A stretch of DNA of 64,000 nucleotides from Gnetum montanum (lineage: Eukaryota; Streptophyta; Gnetopsida; Gnetales; Gnetaceae): contig MNCI01033474.1 of assembly GCA_015680685.1 (NCBI GenBank), positions 2,065,396 to 2,129,395 on the forward strand, written 5' to 3'. This document shows positions 1 through 11,500 of this stretch, piece by piece. How positions within the stretch are numbered: the first letter of the stretch is position 1; every line of letters begins with the position of its first letter. A model generated the notes under the pieces. That model saw only the letters and a list, made by a program, of their open reading frames with translations. It searched no databases and had not been told where the DNA came from. The translations under genes were made by a program, and so were the position numbers.

Positions 1-138
1 GCCCAAGGGAGACTCTCACAGCTTAGAGCCCATGAAGTACATCATTTGTTGGAACAAGTAGCAAAAGAAGAAGGTGAGCTATGAAAAAGAGAAAGTGCAG
101 AAGAATTCAACCGCGATCCTTCCCTTCGAAAGAAGGGA

Positions 139-537
139 GTGAAATTTTGTGATAAAGAGGATGAGTCACCAATCGAAGAGTTGGTGAACAGCAAGACCTT
201 GCAGCTTCAAAAGCTCACAACAGAAATAGCAGCTAAGCTAGATGATGTATGGAGTTCCTTAGACTGTAAAATTGAAACTATCTTAAAAATTGTAGAAGAG
301 TCTAAAGTAGAACAAAGTAGTGACAAAGGTAAGACAAAGTGGAGAGATTTAGGCCCTACACATAACAAAGGTAAGGGGAAAATCACTAATTCTGATGTGG
401 TTGTGGAGTCAGACACAGATGATGATGGTGGATGTGAGATCTGCCAATATGACCATCCTAAGGGATGTTTTCCAATCATCTCACATCTACAAGAGTCTAG
501 GGTGTATGTGCTTAATCCAAGACTCAACCAACGGTAA
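139..537 (+). pseudogene. gag C-terminal region with CCHC-like zinc knuckle (element A)
   Basis: The 132-residue frame is acidic and lysine-rich and ends in a zinc-knuckle-like motif CEICQYDHPKGC (C-x2-C-x3-H-x3-C), followed by SHLQESRVYVLNPRL. A retroviral-type knuckle binds element RNA during particle assembly. The same block, with two of the four ligands lost, is found in element B near 25,450-25,560. The phrase AKEEGEL just upstream, at about 60-80, also recurs in B near 25.13 kb. The frame is open for 132 codons but stops before the proline-rich continuation, so the gene is broken here. Assignment to gag rests on the motif, the position before a protease, and the B copy. Confidence 0.7.
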
Positions 538-540
538 ACA

Positions 541-1190
541 CCCCGAAGGTTACCTTATCAACAAGGTAACCCAAGGCAATTCCACCAACCACTAATGTAT
601 TATCCAAGTGGAACTCCACCATAGCCCATCAGATAGCATCAGTAGTGGCAATACCCACAGTCATGGGGGATGCCAGCACCGAAACATAAGTACCCTTACC
701 GGTAGCCTGACCCTAATGGATATTATGTGCAGCAGCCGATTTCTCCAAGTGACTCTATGAGTCACACAACCCCCAACCATCACTACCAAGTTTGGGAATA
801 CTTCATAAGGACTCCTTCTCCTCTGGGAGACACTCCATACCCACACCATCCTCCTAATCCATCCACACCTCTTCCACTAGTAGTAGTTCCCATAACACCT
901 CCTGCTCCAACAATGCAAGGGAAACTTCCTTCTCAACCGCAGCAACGTCATGCTGCAAGAGCTATAAATATTCAACCTACTGCTGGTTCTGACAACTTTA
1001 AAAATAGAAGACCTTAATTTAGAACCAAAAGCCTAGATAAACTCTTTCAACAACAAGTGGTTGAGCCCATGTACACTCCTCCACCATCTAACACTTCGGA
1101 GCACCCTTTAGTCCAATGGAGCTTAACGCATACGGTTATGTTAACGCATACCGTAACTAACTAGATTAAGGTAGGCCACCTTCCCAGGAA
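541..1190 (+). pseudogene. Proline-rich gag-protease linker (element A)
   Basis: Downstream of the knuckle the sequence reads as a low-complexity proline, serine, glutamine and histidine-rich peptide. The best stretch is the open frame at 727-1017 with runs such as HHPPNPSTPLPLVVVPITPP. It is interrupted by several stops, some of which could be CAG to TAG changes. The B copy has an equivalent proline-rich stretch at about 25.6-25.95 kb. Such linkers between nucleocapsid and protease are common in plant Ty3/gypsy elements. No enzyme domain is visible. Confidence 0.5.
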
Positions 1191-1194
1191 ACTA

Positions 1195-1600
1195 ACTGAC
1201 CCTGGGAGTCCCTTAACGAGAGATGTATCACACCTGGAACCTGCCCCAACTTAAGAAGAGCAACATTCAACTAGAGCTAGCAGACCAGTCCATCACCATT
1301 CCCTTAGGATTGGTGGAGGACATCATCACCACTATGTGTGGTTGGTCTTACCCAGCTAATTTTTTGGTGATTGAAGTTAACAACAACAAAGGAGACTTCC
1401 CAATTATAATGGTAAGGGCATGGCTAAGTACAGTAGATGCATGCCTTAGGATCCGTGATCTTTCCTTGGAAATCTCTAAGATAAAAATTTGTGGAAAGAT
1501 CAAAAAGAGAAAAGTTCCATGCATCACATACAGTTCTCACTTCCCATTCTCTCCTTTGTTTTGTCAGAATGGTGGTGGCTCTTGGAGGAAGCATTCTTGT
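1195..1600 (+). pseudogene. Broken retropepsin-like aspartic protease (element A)
   Basis: The frame contains the typical second half of a plant Ty3/gypsy protease: LELADQSITIPLGLVEDI, then YPANFLVIEV, then FPIIMVRAWLSTVDACL, which corresponds to the family's ILGRPWL-A-ADA block. The first half with the catalytic Asp is missing. Element B (26,231-26,270) has the active-site stretch VYLD-x-GSNVNLIS, and alignment by eye suggests A has lost roughly 80-90 bases there, joining a GAGTCCC-like sequence directly to GATGTAT. The protease normally cleaves the gag-pol polyprotein; this copy could not. Several frame breaks follow it. Confidence 0.7.
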
Positions 1601-1620
1601 TACTTCACAAGGATGGTTTA

Positions 1621-2720
1621 GCCAAATGCATTGATGCGAAGTCACTTGATGTGGTTAGTTTGAGGCTGGTGTTGGAATGAGATTTGCCAAGTCACATTAA
1701 TCATGAAACACACAAGGGGCTGTACACCACCTTGTTCTTGGGATTCCGTTCCATTCTCTTCTCTTCATCTTTCTCTCCATTGTTCATCTCATTACCAGTT
1801 GTATCATTAGTGTATATATTTTGGTTGATGCATTATTTTCCTTTTGGTAAACGCTTGTGGTTAAGACTTTAACTCTTATTCCAAATGACATTCCCAAAGC
1901 CTATGGACTCTTTGAATGTGGGTTTGTTAGGGCATCAAGGGCATGAACCTGCTTTGGGGAGGACCCACTAACATTCCTATTTGGTGCACCAGTTAAATTC
2001 TTTCCCTTAACATTTTGCAATTAATTTTATTTTGTTCATTACCATCTTGACATCCATTTCATTGATGTTTTCAGTTTTCCCTTTTTATCTATCTTTCTTA
2101 CTCCTTTTCTTTATCCATTCTAACACTACCGGAGGTTCATGATTAGTCATGGGGGTACGGGGCCTGATTTTTATCAATTTTCTCCTAGCCCTAAAATTTT
2201 TGATTTTCTTCCTAACCCCTAAACCTTCAGTAGTTATCATTAATATATCCCCAGATCCGTATTAGCCATACCACAACCTAGCCAATGAACCTACACCGAA
2301 GCAAGGTATTAATTACATAATGATTCATTTACCCTTGCTAATATAAGATTGTGTTGTGTGTGTAGATTATGATCATACAAACACCGAATTGGATCTGGAG
2401 CAAACACTTGGAATGGAGCAATGCTGAAGTAGCTATGTAAGGAGCAAGATCGATGGTGCGCTTATGGATGGACAATGAAAGGTGCAATCTTAGCATTGTC
2501 AGAAGCAACACTTCTTCCTCTCTCTCTTTCTTCTCAGCTTCCAACTAAGGCCTGATGTCATTATAATAAGGTGTTCACCCTTGTTGTCATGAACACCATT
2601 TTTGTCAAGTCTTGTAATGATGATCCATTCACATGTCATCCCATTAGTTCCAATCCCCTCAATAATTCCATACCTGCTCGATATTATTGTAAGGAACTCA
2701 AGGATGAGTTTTCATTCATT
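1621..2720 (+). other. 3' untranslated region of element A
   Basis: No credible reading frame is seen. The stretch matches the reverse complement of 62,370-63,560 in element A' almost throughout. Blocks such as ACACACAAGGGGCTGTACAC, GGGCATGARCCTGCTT and GAGGACCCACT are shared, and part (about 1900-2000) is recognisable in element B near 28.3-28.4 kb. Conservation in three copies marks it as element sequence, not host DNA. A second polypurine-like CATGGGGGTA occurs near 2150. Confidence 0.6.
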
Positions 2721-2730
2721 CATGGGGGTA
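2721..2730 (+). other. Polypurine tract of element A
   Basis: CATGGGGGTA lies immediately before the LTR start TGATGAG. The same sequence adjoins the LTR in A' (reverse complement at 62,359-62,368), and element B has GTGGAGGTA in the same place. The position is that of the plus-strand primer for LTR reverse transcription. Confidence 0.65.
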
Positions 2731-3607
2731 TGATGAGACATGATACGCACAAGCCATGATATCGCGTCATCACCTGCAATGTCGCGTATGCGATATTGCG
2801 GTCTGCCGCTAAATCTATAAATAAGAGGCATCACTCCCCTTATTTCCGATCCTAGGCAAAAAGTAGGGAAACTCTAGCATATTGATCACTCCAGAGATAG
2901 AATATTTTCCATGTGCCCATAGTAGGAGTCCCCAAGTGAACGGATCTTTATTCGAGCAACATTGTACCTGAATGCAAGTTGTGTACAACAATAAAGATGA
3001 GCTTTGTGGATAAACCTTGTAGTGCATGGAATAGTATTTATTACTTGTTATTTATTACATGTTATTTCCTACTTGTTATTTATTACCCTGCAGTAGCACG
3101 ACATGAGTACGACTTGATTACGAGCATTTATAGATGTGTACAGCTAATCAAGGAATCGGCTGGTCATCGCGATTAGATTCTCTCAACCCTTTCCTCCTAG
3201 TTAAGTGCCTCAGTATGACCACTTCGAGCATGTGCATTACGCATGGTGATCCCAATAACGATTAGCGTTTGGTAGCTGTGGTTGCATAGTTCAAGGTGTG
3301 TACAGTAAGTTGGAACAGATGCTGACGCTAGTTAATTTAGACTTAGGACATTAGTTAGAGGTAGCTAGTTTCTCAACCCTTCACCTCATAGCATAGGAGA
3401 AAAACATTAAAAGATATAAAAATCATATACCTCAGACTTACTTAACCATACATCATGACAAACACAAGTAAGTTTGGGAAGACAACGAATGATTAACCCC
3501 AAGTGTTCCATGGGGCATGTAGGCATTTAATTTGCAGAGTTCGACCAGATCATGTGTGCTATGCTCGTTTCATATGGTTAAGTGTAGGGGTACCTCGCCA
3601 CTCATCA
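2731..3607 (+). repeat. 3' LTR of element A (877 bp)
   Basis: The repeat starts TGATGAG and ends CTCATCA, a 7-bp perfect terminal inverted repeat. It matches the 1079-bp LTR at 61,280-62,358 on the other strand along its length; the size difference comes mainly from a repeated block present three times in the A' copy. It contains a TATA box, a possible AATAAA polyadenylation signal near 2989, and decayed GATATC palindromes upstream of the TATA box. It is the 3' LTR because the polypurine tract precedes it. Confidence 0.85.
2816..2823 (+). promoter_or_regulatory. TATA box of LTR A
   Basis: TATAAATA follows a cluster of decayed GATATC palindromes (2757-2805) and is followed by AAGAGGCATCACTCC, the likely start of R. 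The same TATAAATA is conserved in A'. Confidence 0.6.
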
Positions 3608-3615
3608 ATGTTGTT

Positions 3616-4010
3616 ATTTTTAGGCCTTAGCAGGCCATATCACTAATTTAAGGCCTTATTAGATCATGTTTCCAATTTAAGGCCTTGGAAAATAATATGA
3701 TGGTTACATGGTATCAAATGATGATTGAGGATGGTCAAACCCCATCACCTAACACCAATCAGAGGCTAGAAAAGATCAACGAAGGCCACAAGAGAGAGTA
3801 GGACAGATATAGTGAAATGGAGCTAAGTAAAATTTGAATGGGATCAACAAATGATCCCTAAAAGACAATTATGCATTGTAATATCAAAATACGTTGAAAC
3901 ACCATGAAACAAGGTCAAATCAGTCAAGGTGGTAAATGTGTGATAAAGAAGATAAATATTGGTCAAAGAGGGTTATATTTTGCTAGTTTTAGGCCTTAGA
4001 GGACCATAGT
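3616..4010 (-). repeat. Motif array 2 of element D
   Basis: Four copies of a motif reading on the plus strand TTTARGGCCTTAG or CTAGTTTTAGGCCTTAG occur at about 3617-3650, 3644-3665, 3672-3695 and 3981-4008. Read in the element's own (minus) direction they end in CTAAAACTAGCA. That is the same motif and orientation as the 11-copy array at 52,395-52,743 of element C. In both elements the array sits upstream of the antisense gene. Confidence 0.6.
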
Positions 4011-4084
4011 AGAGGTCTACAAGGTTTTCAAGTAACTTTGGGCATATGATGAGGTTGTTTGAGAGTTGTTTGAAGGCCAAAATG

Positions 4085-6060
4085 ATACCTTTTGTTGTGA
4101 TTACACTAGGCTCTCTTGGGGACTACACTAGCTAGTGTAGTTAGACTAGGTCCCAACATAGTTGGTGGTAGTAGATGGTTTTCTATGTTCATTGTGGACA
4201 TTTTTGAGTTCTTCATGGTTTGTACGACTAGTGTAATATACTAAGGTTGAGAATTTATGCATTTTGACTTCATTTTCACCCTTCAAAGGCTAGAAATAAT
4301 GTCAAAATTGGTGACAATGTTGGGATTATGTTGGCTAGCATAGTTTAGGCTTTCTCTAATATAGAAGCATGTGAGAAATAGATTTATGAGGTTTTAGAGT
4401 TACTACTAATGTTTCGTTAGCTTCCTATGGTAGTGTAGGGTATGGGAAGGACTAAATAGGCCATTTTAAAGTCAAAACAAGCAACTAAAATTGAAATTTG
4501 TCACTTACACCTCATGACTACGCTAACCAGAATAGTTGAGGGTTACTGCAATGTAGGTGGATAAAGATATGGATTTTTCATGATTTAGGAAGATCAAACT
4601 GCAACTAGCTCTAGGATTTTAGGATTCTATTCTTCTAGAATTAAGTTTTTGATCATTTTGAGTGCTATTATGCTAGTTAAACCACCTTGGGGTAGGGACT
4701 ATGCTTAGACTACATTGGCTAGTTGCAGTCCTAGGCCTACCTTAATGTATATGAGGTAAACTTGACATTTTACAATCAAAACAAGGTGAATTTACAACTA
4801 AGTATGGCCAAATCAGGTTATGGATTTCCAAGTTAGGTTCTAGGCCTTTTGGAGTGTCAAACTATTAGTCAAATAAACATAGGACCATGACTACATTGGA
4901 ACTATGCTAGCCAGCGTAGTCTAGGCCTCCTCCAATGTAGTCACAATATGAATCTTGCATTTTAGTAAGATTCCATGGTTGATTGACTAGATTCTTGAGC
5001 TCTTGGGTTATTAGTGTTAGAAACTAGGGTTTTAGGGCTAAAATGGTCAGTTTTGATGGTAATTTTGGATGTCAAAATGGCCATACACCACTAGACTATG
5101 TTGGCCAACATAGTCCCAATGTAGATGTGGGGTGCATTGTATGTTTTGCTCATTCTCAACTAATGTTTTAGGGTTTAGTGGCTTTTGAAGTCTCTTGCAA
5201 GGTTTTGGGGTTGGCATGATGCTTTCAAAAGTTATTTTGACATGTTCGTAACTCATCTTGGTGTTTTGAAATTGGAACTACACTAGGACTATGCCAACTA
5301 GCATAGTCAAGGCCTCCTCCAATGTAGTCACAAAATGAAAATGGAATTTGGACATCTTTTATATCATAATTTGTCAATGCAAGGTCATCAAGGGTTCTGA
5401 AGAAGTGTTAAGGTCACAATATGTCAATTTGAAGGTTATTTATGGCTTTTATTAGTTCATCCTCTTCCACCTATGTTGGGACTATGCTAGCCAATGTATT
5501 CTTGGCCATCCCCAGTGTAGTCTAAAGGTAGGAGTAGGAAATTTTCTATTTTTGCTTGGTTTTCTTGGGTTTTAGGCTTACCAGAGACTTTGGAGTTGTT
5601 GTTTTGAGGGTATTTTTTTTCTATGGTATTCATTCCTTGCTCAACTATGCTGAGACCATCCTAGCCAATGTAGTTGAGGTCTTCCCTAGCATAGCCCATG
5701 CAAGGAAAATGAATTTTAAGGCTTTTTGACTACTTTTATGGACTTTTGGAGTTGCCAAAGGTTTTGGATAGGATTTGGTGCATGGTGTGATCATTTTGGA
5801 GTAGATCAAGAGTTTTTTTATGACAAAAGGCATCATCCCACTTATGACCAAACTAGCAAGTGTAGTCAAGCTACCCTAAATAGTAAGTTTTTGGGTGGGT
5901 TTTTCCCCTTTCTTGGTGTTCAATTTCCATCAATGTCAACACCTGGTTTCCTATTTTGGACATAAAGTTTTATGATGAGATGCCTTTTGGTAGTATTTGG
6001 AATTTTGAATCTACTTCAAGGCTTCTAGATGCTTAAACCCTAGCATAGTCACCATGGGAA
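4085..6060. repeat. Degenerate tandem array, unit about 190 bp, about 11 units (element D 3' region)
   Basis: A recognisable core close to GACTATGCTAGCCARYGTAGT, usually followed by AGGCCTCCYCCAATGTAGT, recurs near 4110, 4320, 4516, 4690, 4891, 5085, 5276, 5470, 5643, 5835 and 6036. The spacings are 210, 196, 174, 201, 194, 191, 194, 173, 192 and 201 bases. The core is itself nearly palindromic (CTAGCYRRYGTAG). Spacer sequence between cores is far less conserved but keeps phrases such as GTCACAAWATGAA and TTTTAGGG. The array lies in the element's region between the antisense gene and the missing 3' LTR. Tandem repeats in the 3' region of Tat-lineage Ty3/gypsy elements are an established source of plant satellites. 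Confidence 0.7.
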
Positions 6061-7384
6061 GCTGAAAACCTAAGTGTGTTACAATTTCCATTGGCTTGTT
6101 GTAAAGGTTCCTAGTGGATCCCATCCTAAATTTGAGTTTTTATACAAATTGATTTCCCACTCACATAGTGTAGTTGCACTTTCCATTTATGATCATTAAG
6201 TTTAGTGGAACTTCAATGAGTGTTTTGGGAAATAATGGTTTTAGTAATGGGCACATAACTTTGGGAGTGATTTTCTTATTTCGATTTTGCACAAATCATT
6301 CTTCTCACATCAATTTCAAGCTTCAATGCATAGCACCAGAGCTTTGAACATATTTTAGCTTCCATCACACTTTTTCCTAATGTAGACCAACCTTTCCACC
6401 CCTAAGGAGTAGGTGTAGTTGTTGTAGGAGGCTCCAGAAGTGTGAAGGTTTTGCCAGTTTTAGTGCTACATATTCAAGATGTCAAATAAGAGGGCTAAAA
6501 CTATCAAGAATCCAACCTTGAAGAAGGTCAAAGATGCTAAAAAAATGCCTCTTTAACCTTCCATGGCCACTGATTGGTGAAGGCTTCACTACTATGACCC
6601 CTAGCTACACAAATCCTAACCATTTTATGTATAATTTCATTGGAATCCTAGGAATTTTTGGTTATATAGGTTTGTGTGTTGGTTAGATTTGAATTTTACA
6701 AAGTTCTTACATTATATCTAGGCTATTTTTATGGGTTTTTGATGTTTCTCTAGCTATGGGATTGGTTTATGTTGAATTAAAAAAAAATTTAATCAATTTC
6801 ATGCATTTTTTTGTAGTTTTGGGCAAGAAAAGCAACACCACTTTTGTATTTTTTGTGTTTAAATGGTTTAGAAATTTTATATTTTATGGCCATGGGGTTA
6901 TAGTACTATTTTTAATGGTCAAATCGGTTTTTAAACTACTACATTCTAACTTACAATTGATTTTCTACAAATTTTTCCGTAAGCTGGTTTGAAGTGGGTT
7001 TTTAGTTTTTTGGCCATTTTTCATGTCACTTTGGTAATTTTTTATGTTAAAACTATTAATAAATTTTTGGTTTTTAGGTTTTGAATTTGTATTTTTTTGT
7101 GTACAATTCCAAAAGCTATGGAATCACCAAATTTGGTTGCGTGATTAATTTTTGGTGAATTTTTTTGTTGATTGGTTTAAAGTGAGATTTTTGGTTTTCA
7201 TAGTTTTACCCCTATGAAGATGGTCAACATTGGCACTTTGAAAACGTTTTCCAACAACATCCAAAGTTCTTGGGGATGCTTTGTGATGTTAGAAAGGGTT
7301 TAGAAGTGGTTTCACAAGTTTTAAAATTTTTTTCATATTTTTAACTAGTTAGATATTGTAGTTGTTTTCTACAATTTTGGGTTT
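6061..7384. other. AT-rich spacer in element D
   Basis: No supported gene. The sequence is T-rich on the plus strand (many TTTTTGGTTTT runs). A 78-codon open frame at 6756-6992 is low complexity and has no recognisable motif. Confidence 0.5.
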
Positions 7385-8107
7385 TTGTGTAGTTTTTGTT
7401 GACTTTTGTTTAAGGTTTTATGTTGTGTTTAAAAATTTTTCCAAGCTTGGAACTTCAATGTAGATGTTCAATTTTGTTGAATTTTGTATCCACACAATTC
7501 TCAACCTTAGACAAAATTTTTTAGTTCTAATTTTTCATTTTTAATCAAGTGTAAACTATTTTGTACAGTTGTAATTTTGGCTATGAAAAGTACAAACCTC
7601 CTTGTTTGTATAGGTAACATTGGTGTTGTGTGTAGTTTTTGTTGAATTTTTTTAAGGTTTTATGTTGTGTTTTAAAATTTTCCCAATATTGGAACTTCAA
7701 TTTTGTTGAATTTTGTGTCCACACAATTCTCAACCTTAGACAAACCTTTTTAGTTCTAATTTTTCATTTTCAATAAAGTGTAAACTATTCCATACAATTG
7801 TAGTTTTGGCTATGAAAATTTCAAACCTCCTTGTCTATACAAGCAACATTGGTACTATTGTATGTAGTTTTTGTTGAATTTTGTTTAAGGTTTTGTGTTG
7901 TGTTTTAAAACTTCCCAAGCTTGGAACTTCAATGTAGATGTTCAATTTTGTTGAATTTTGTGTCCACAAAATTCTCAACCCTAGAAAAAAAATTTTAGTT
8001 GTAATATTTCATTTTCAATAAAGTGTAAACTATTCTATACAGTTGTAGTTTTGGCTATGAAAACTACAAACCTCCCTATCTATACAAGCAACGTTGGTGT
8101 TGCTAGT
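7385..8107. repeat. Tandem triplication, unit about 230-245 bp (element D)
   Basis: Three long units are aligned by GTTGAATTTTGTRTCCACA at 7476, 7705 and 7950, giving spacings of 229 and 245. Each unit also has CAATAAAGTGTAAACTAT or a close variant, TTTTGGCTATGAAAA and ACAAACCTCCTTGT-like blocks. The middle unit lacks about 14 bases (TGTAGATGTTCAAT), which explains the shorter spacing. The units are much more alike than those of the 190-bp array, so this amplification is younger. Confidence 0.75.
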
Positions 8108-8589
8108 GTATTTTTATGATTATGTTCAAAGGTTCTTAAGGCCATTTACATGCTAATTTTTTTGTTTTTAACTATCATTTGAATTTATAGAAAATTTTAA
8201 CTAGGCTTCCTAGAGTTTTTATTATGGCTAATATCACCATTAAGTAGGATGTCTAGTAAAATTTTGTAAAATTCAAATTGGAATATGGGACTATTGTAGT
8301 AGGTACAAGCTAGTTTTCATGTTTTTGATGTTTCTACATAAAAATTTACACAATGTTTTATGTATATCTTATCATGAAAACTACCATTAGTTGTTAGTAG
8401 TCTACTTAGTTGTATTTGGTTTTTTATGAAAGTTGTTCTTGGTTTTGGTTTTGGTTCTAAGTGTTGAAACTATGGATGTGGTTATTATGAGTTTACATAA
8501 AAACATTGATTTTGAAGTTGTAGTTTTTGTTTAGCATTTTTTTCATATTTAATTATGGTTATTTATGATTTTTATGGTTGTTATTGTTG

Positions 8590-11500
8590 TGTAGGGCCTT
8601 CCTCAGGCCCAACCTAGTGGTAATTGAGCTAGTGAGGCTACTATGCTACATCCATGCACCAAGCCCCTATACCCTACTTGGCATACATGTCATTAGAGCA
8701 TGGCTTCCTGTGGTTTAGATTAGGAGTGAAGGAGTTCCTAGTTTTCTCATTGCAAACCTTTCATGTGATGGTATGATCATACTTATCATCTCACACAGTA
8801 GCCATCATCGTTGAAACTCTATTACCTAGGTCCTCCAGCTTTATCATAAATTTTCTTGAAGATCATCCTAAAACAAATTTAGAGGGTGAAGTGCTTGATG
8901 GCACATACATAAGGGGCACTTTTAAGCTATTGAAGATTTGGAACATGCTCAAGTTCAACTTATATCATGCCAACAACACACTACTAGTGGGTTGTTGAGT
9001 CCACATAGTATTTTAGAATCCTCCCAATATTATCTACCACATGGAAGGGTAAGCATGGCTTTAAGTTTTCTTCTTTTGTGAATATTTTTATTATTGGTTT
9101 TATTAGTTTACTTTGATTTAACAATTTTCCATGCTTGAATTGGTATGTTTGTAGGTATAGGGTGGATGAAAAAGGCTTAATCAAAAGTGACCAGCTCCTA
9201 CCCTTGACTTAAACAATGTTGGGGGTCTTTGCCAAAAGTTCCATAACAAGGCTCATAGTGGTGGAGCAACTCAAAGGTGACTTGGACAAGTATACCACAT
9301 GCTATTCCAATGCCTATAAAAGGTGTGTAGCCAATGGAATAATGCATGGTTAGTAAGATAAATCAAATCTTTCTTCCATACCCATTGAGGCCCCCATGCT
9401 ACCTTCTTCTAGTAAGAAAAGTAAGAATTAATTTTTTTTATTTTCTTATGTCAATGTTTTCATGGTTGCATGGTTATAGGTCTTTTAGGCTTTAAGTATC
9501 TAAAAGGTTATATTGTCTTTGATTGGTTAATTTGGTTATACTTGTTATATTTTGATTTTACATGACATGCCTAAGCCTAAGCTAATTGGAACCTTGTTAT
9601 ATTATATGATCTTCCACCTCCTCCACCATCACACTGGTCATTTCTGGATGTTCTAAGGAGACTTGCATCCTCAAGCATGGTTAGGTGCATTCAGTGTAGT
9701 AGTGGTTGGCTAGTAGGATGCCTAGAAACATTCAAGAATACATCATTTATGTAGGTTTCCTTGATCTCTTTATGGCCCCTAGCCCAACCATTCCAACCCC
9801 TAAGATGGTGAACATCATCAACTCCTTTGACAAAGGGATGAAGAAGTTCATCACTTGGGTTCATGATGTGGTTGCTACCCTAGCCATCATGGAATCCACC
9901 TTTAGTGACATCTTTGGCATTTCTTTTAAGGGCCTAAAGATTTTCACTAAAGTAGGTAAAGAGGAGGAGCACCAAAAGGAGGTGGAAGATTGGTTGAACA
10001 CTTACCATCGCCACAAGAGGTTGTCTCTTAACTAATTCAAGGTTGCAGAGGCTAGAGAGACATATCCCTTATTTTTCTCCTAGGAATTCCCCAAGTTGTT
10101 ATCATAGGGTAAGATCATGAATGTCAAATAAGAATGGATCATGAAGAAGTTCCTTCTAGAATATGCTTAATTTAACTATATTGGTCACTTGGCTTTCAAG
10201 CTACGTGGTGAGATCCTTAAACTCCGTGACAATCTCATAATGAAATACCACATGCATTATGCATTCTTTGTGGCATATATAAGGAGGTTTATGAAGTTTC
10301 TAATGGTGATGAAGGATGAAAAATAACTAAGCCAATATCCATCCCAACTCTCAAAGCCATGGGTAAAACATGTCTATCCCACCATGTAGACTTAGAACCA
10401 ACCAAAGGACATCAAGAAGTCATTATTTGTTACCACTAATAAACTTAGTGATAAGCATTGTGCTTTCCCTGATAGCATGGGGATTGAGCCCCAAGTTAGC
10501 ATAGGAATGTTGAAAGGTCCAAGACATTATGCACTAGAGCTAAAGGTGTAAATAGAGCCAAATTATAGAGGCCTATAGTTGAGGAAGCAACACCAATGAT
10601 TGAGCAATCCTCTAAAAGGAAATTGATGCTTAGACATGGCCAAGCATGCAATGTGGTTATAGGTATCTTTTATTTTATTTTATTTTATAGTTGTTTTTCA
10701 TTCTTATGTTTTATGGTATACAACTACATTATTATTATTTTTTTAGGCAAGATATGCTAAGTTATATTACATTTTACTCTTGTTGTTCTTGTAGGAAAGC
10801 AACAAGAGTTGACAACCTAGGCAGAAGTAGTGGAGGTGGAGCACAAACACCTAGAGGAGGAGCTCCTACAACCTCATGAGGAGTAGGGGTTATCCAATGT
10901 CCCATTGGATGACTTTGATGCTATATTTTATCCCTCATAGTTAGGTGAACCCCCTATCATCATCCCAAATCATGCTTCAGGTATGCATGTATTTTGTTTC
11001 ATAAGTTTGAATTTTGTTGTTTTATGCTTAGGCTTGGTCTTAATTTTTTGTTCATTGTTATGGTTGCCTTAGCTACTGAGCCTCAACCTCCACGTTCCAC
11101 ATGAAGCCATTGGTAGATACTCCTTATAAGATGGAATTCATGTGGGAGATGTCTGAGGACATGATTGACAACTTGCACTAGGTTACCCTCGATGTTGGTA
11201 AGAGATTAGTGCATCTTGTACTTTTAGTTTGTTTTATTTTATAGTTGTATTATTTTAGTCATTTTTTTATTCATTTTTTCTTGGTTACTTGGTCACTTAT
11301 TGTTTTTCTATATCTCTTTCTATGTTGTTTTTAGTGCTTACATTTAGATGGGATCCTAACTACCCCATTGAGATTGACATCATACCTATCTTACCATCAA
11401 ATGTGAATAATGTTCAATGAAAGTTGTATGAAAGTGCCATTGAATCTACATTTTCATGCACCAAAACTTCATGGGAAACCCAAAATTCCAATGAGCTTCT

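Larger units (their letters stand above)
1..3607 (+). mobile_element. Element A: 3' part of a family-1 Ty3/gypsy LTR retrotransposon
   Basis: The segment contains, in order, a gag zinc-knuckle region, a proline-rich stretch, a broken aspartic protease, about 1.1 kb of untranslated sequence, a polypurine tract and a 3' LTR. The 5' part lies outside the window. No reverse transcriptase, RNase H or integrase lies between the protease and the LTR, so the element is internally deleted or non-autonomous. Its LTR and 3' UTR match the minus-strand copy at 61,280-64,000 closely, and its gag and protease match element B at 24.1-26.6 kb. Element D appears to be cut off at its right edge, which suggests A inserted into D. 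Confidence 0.8.
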
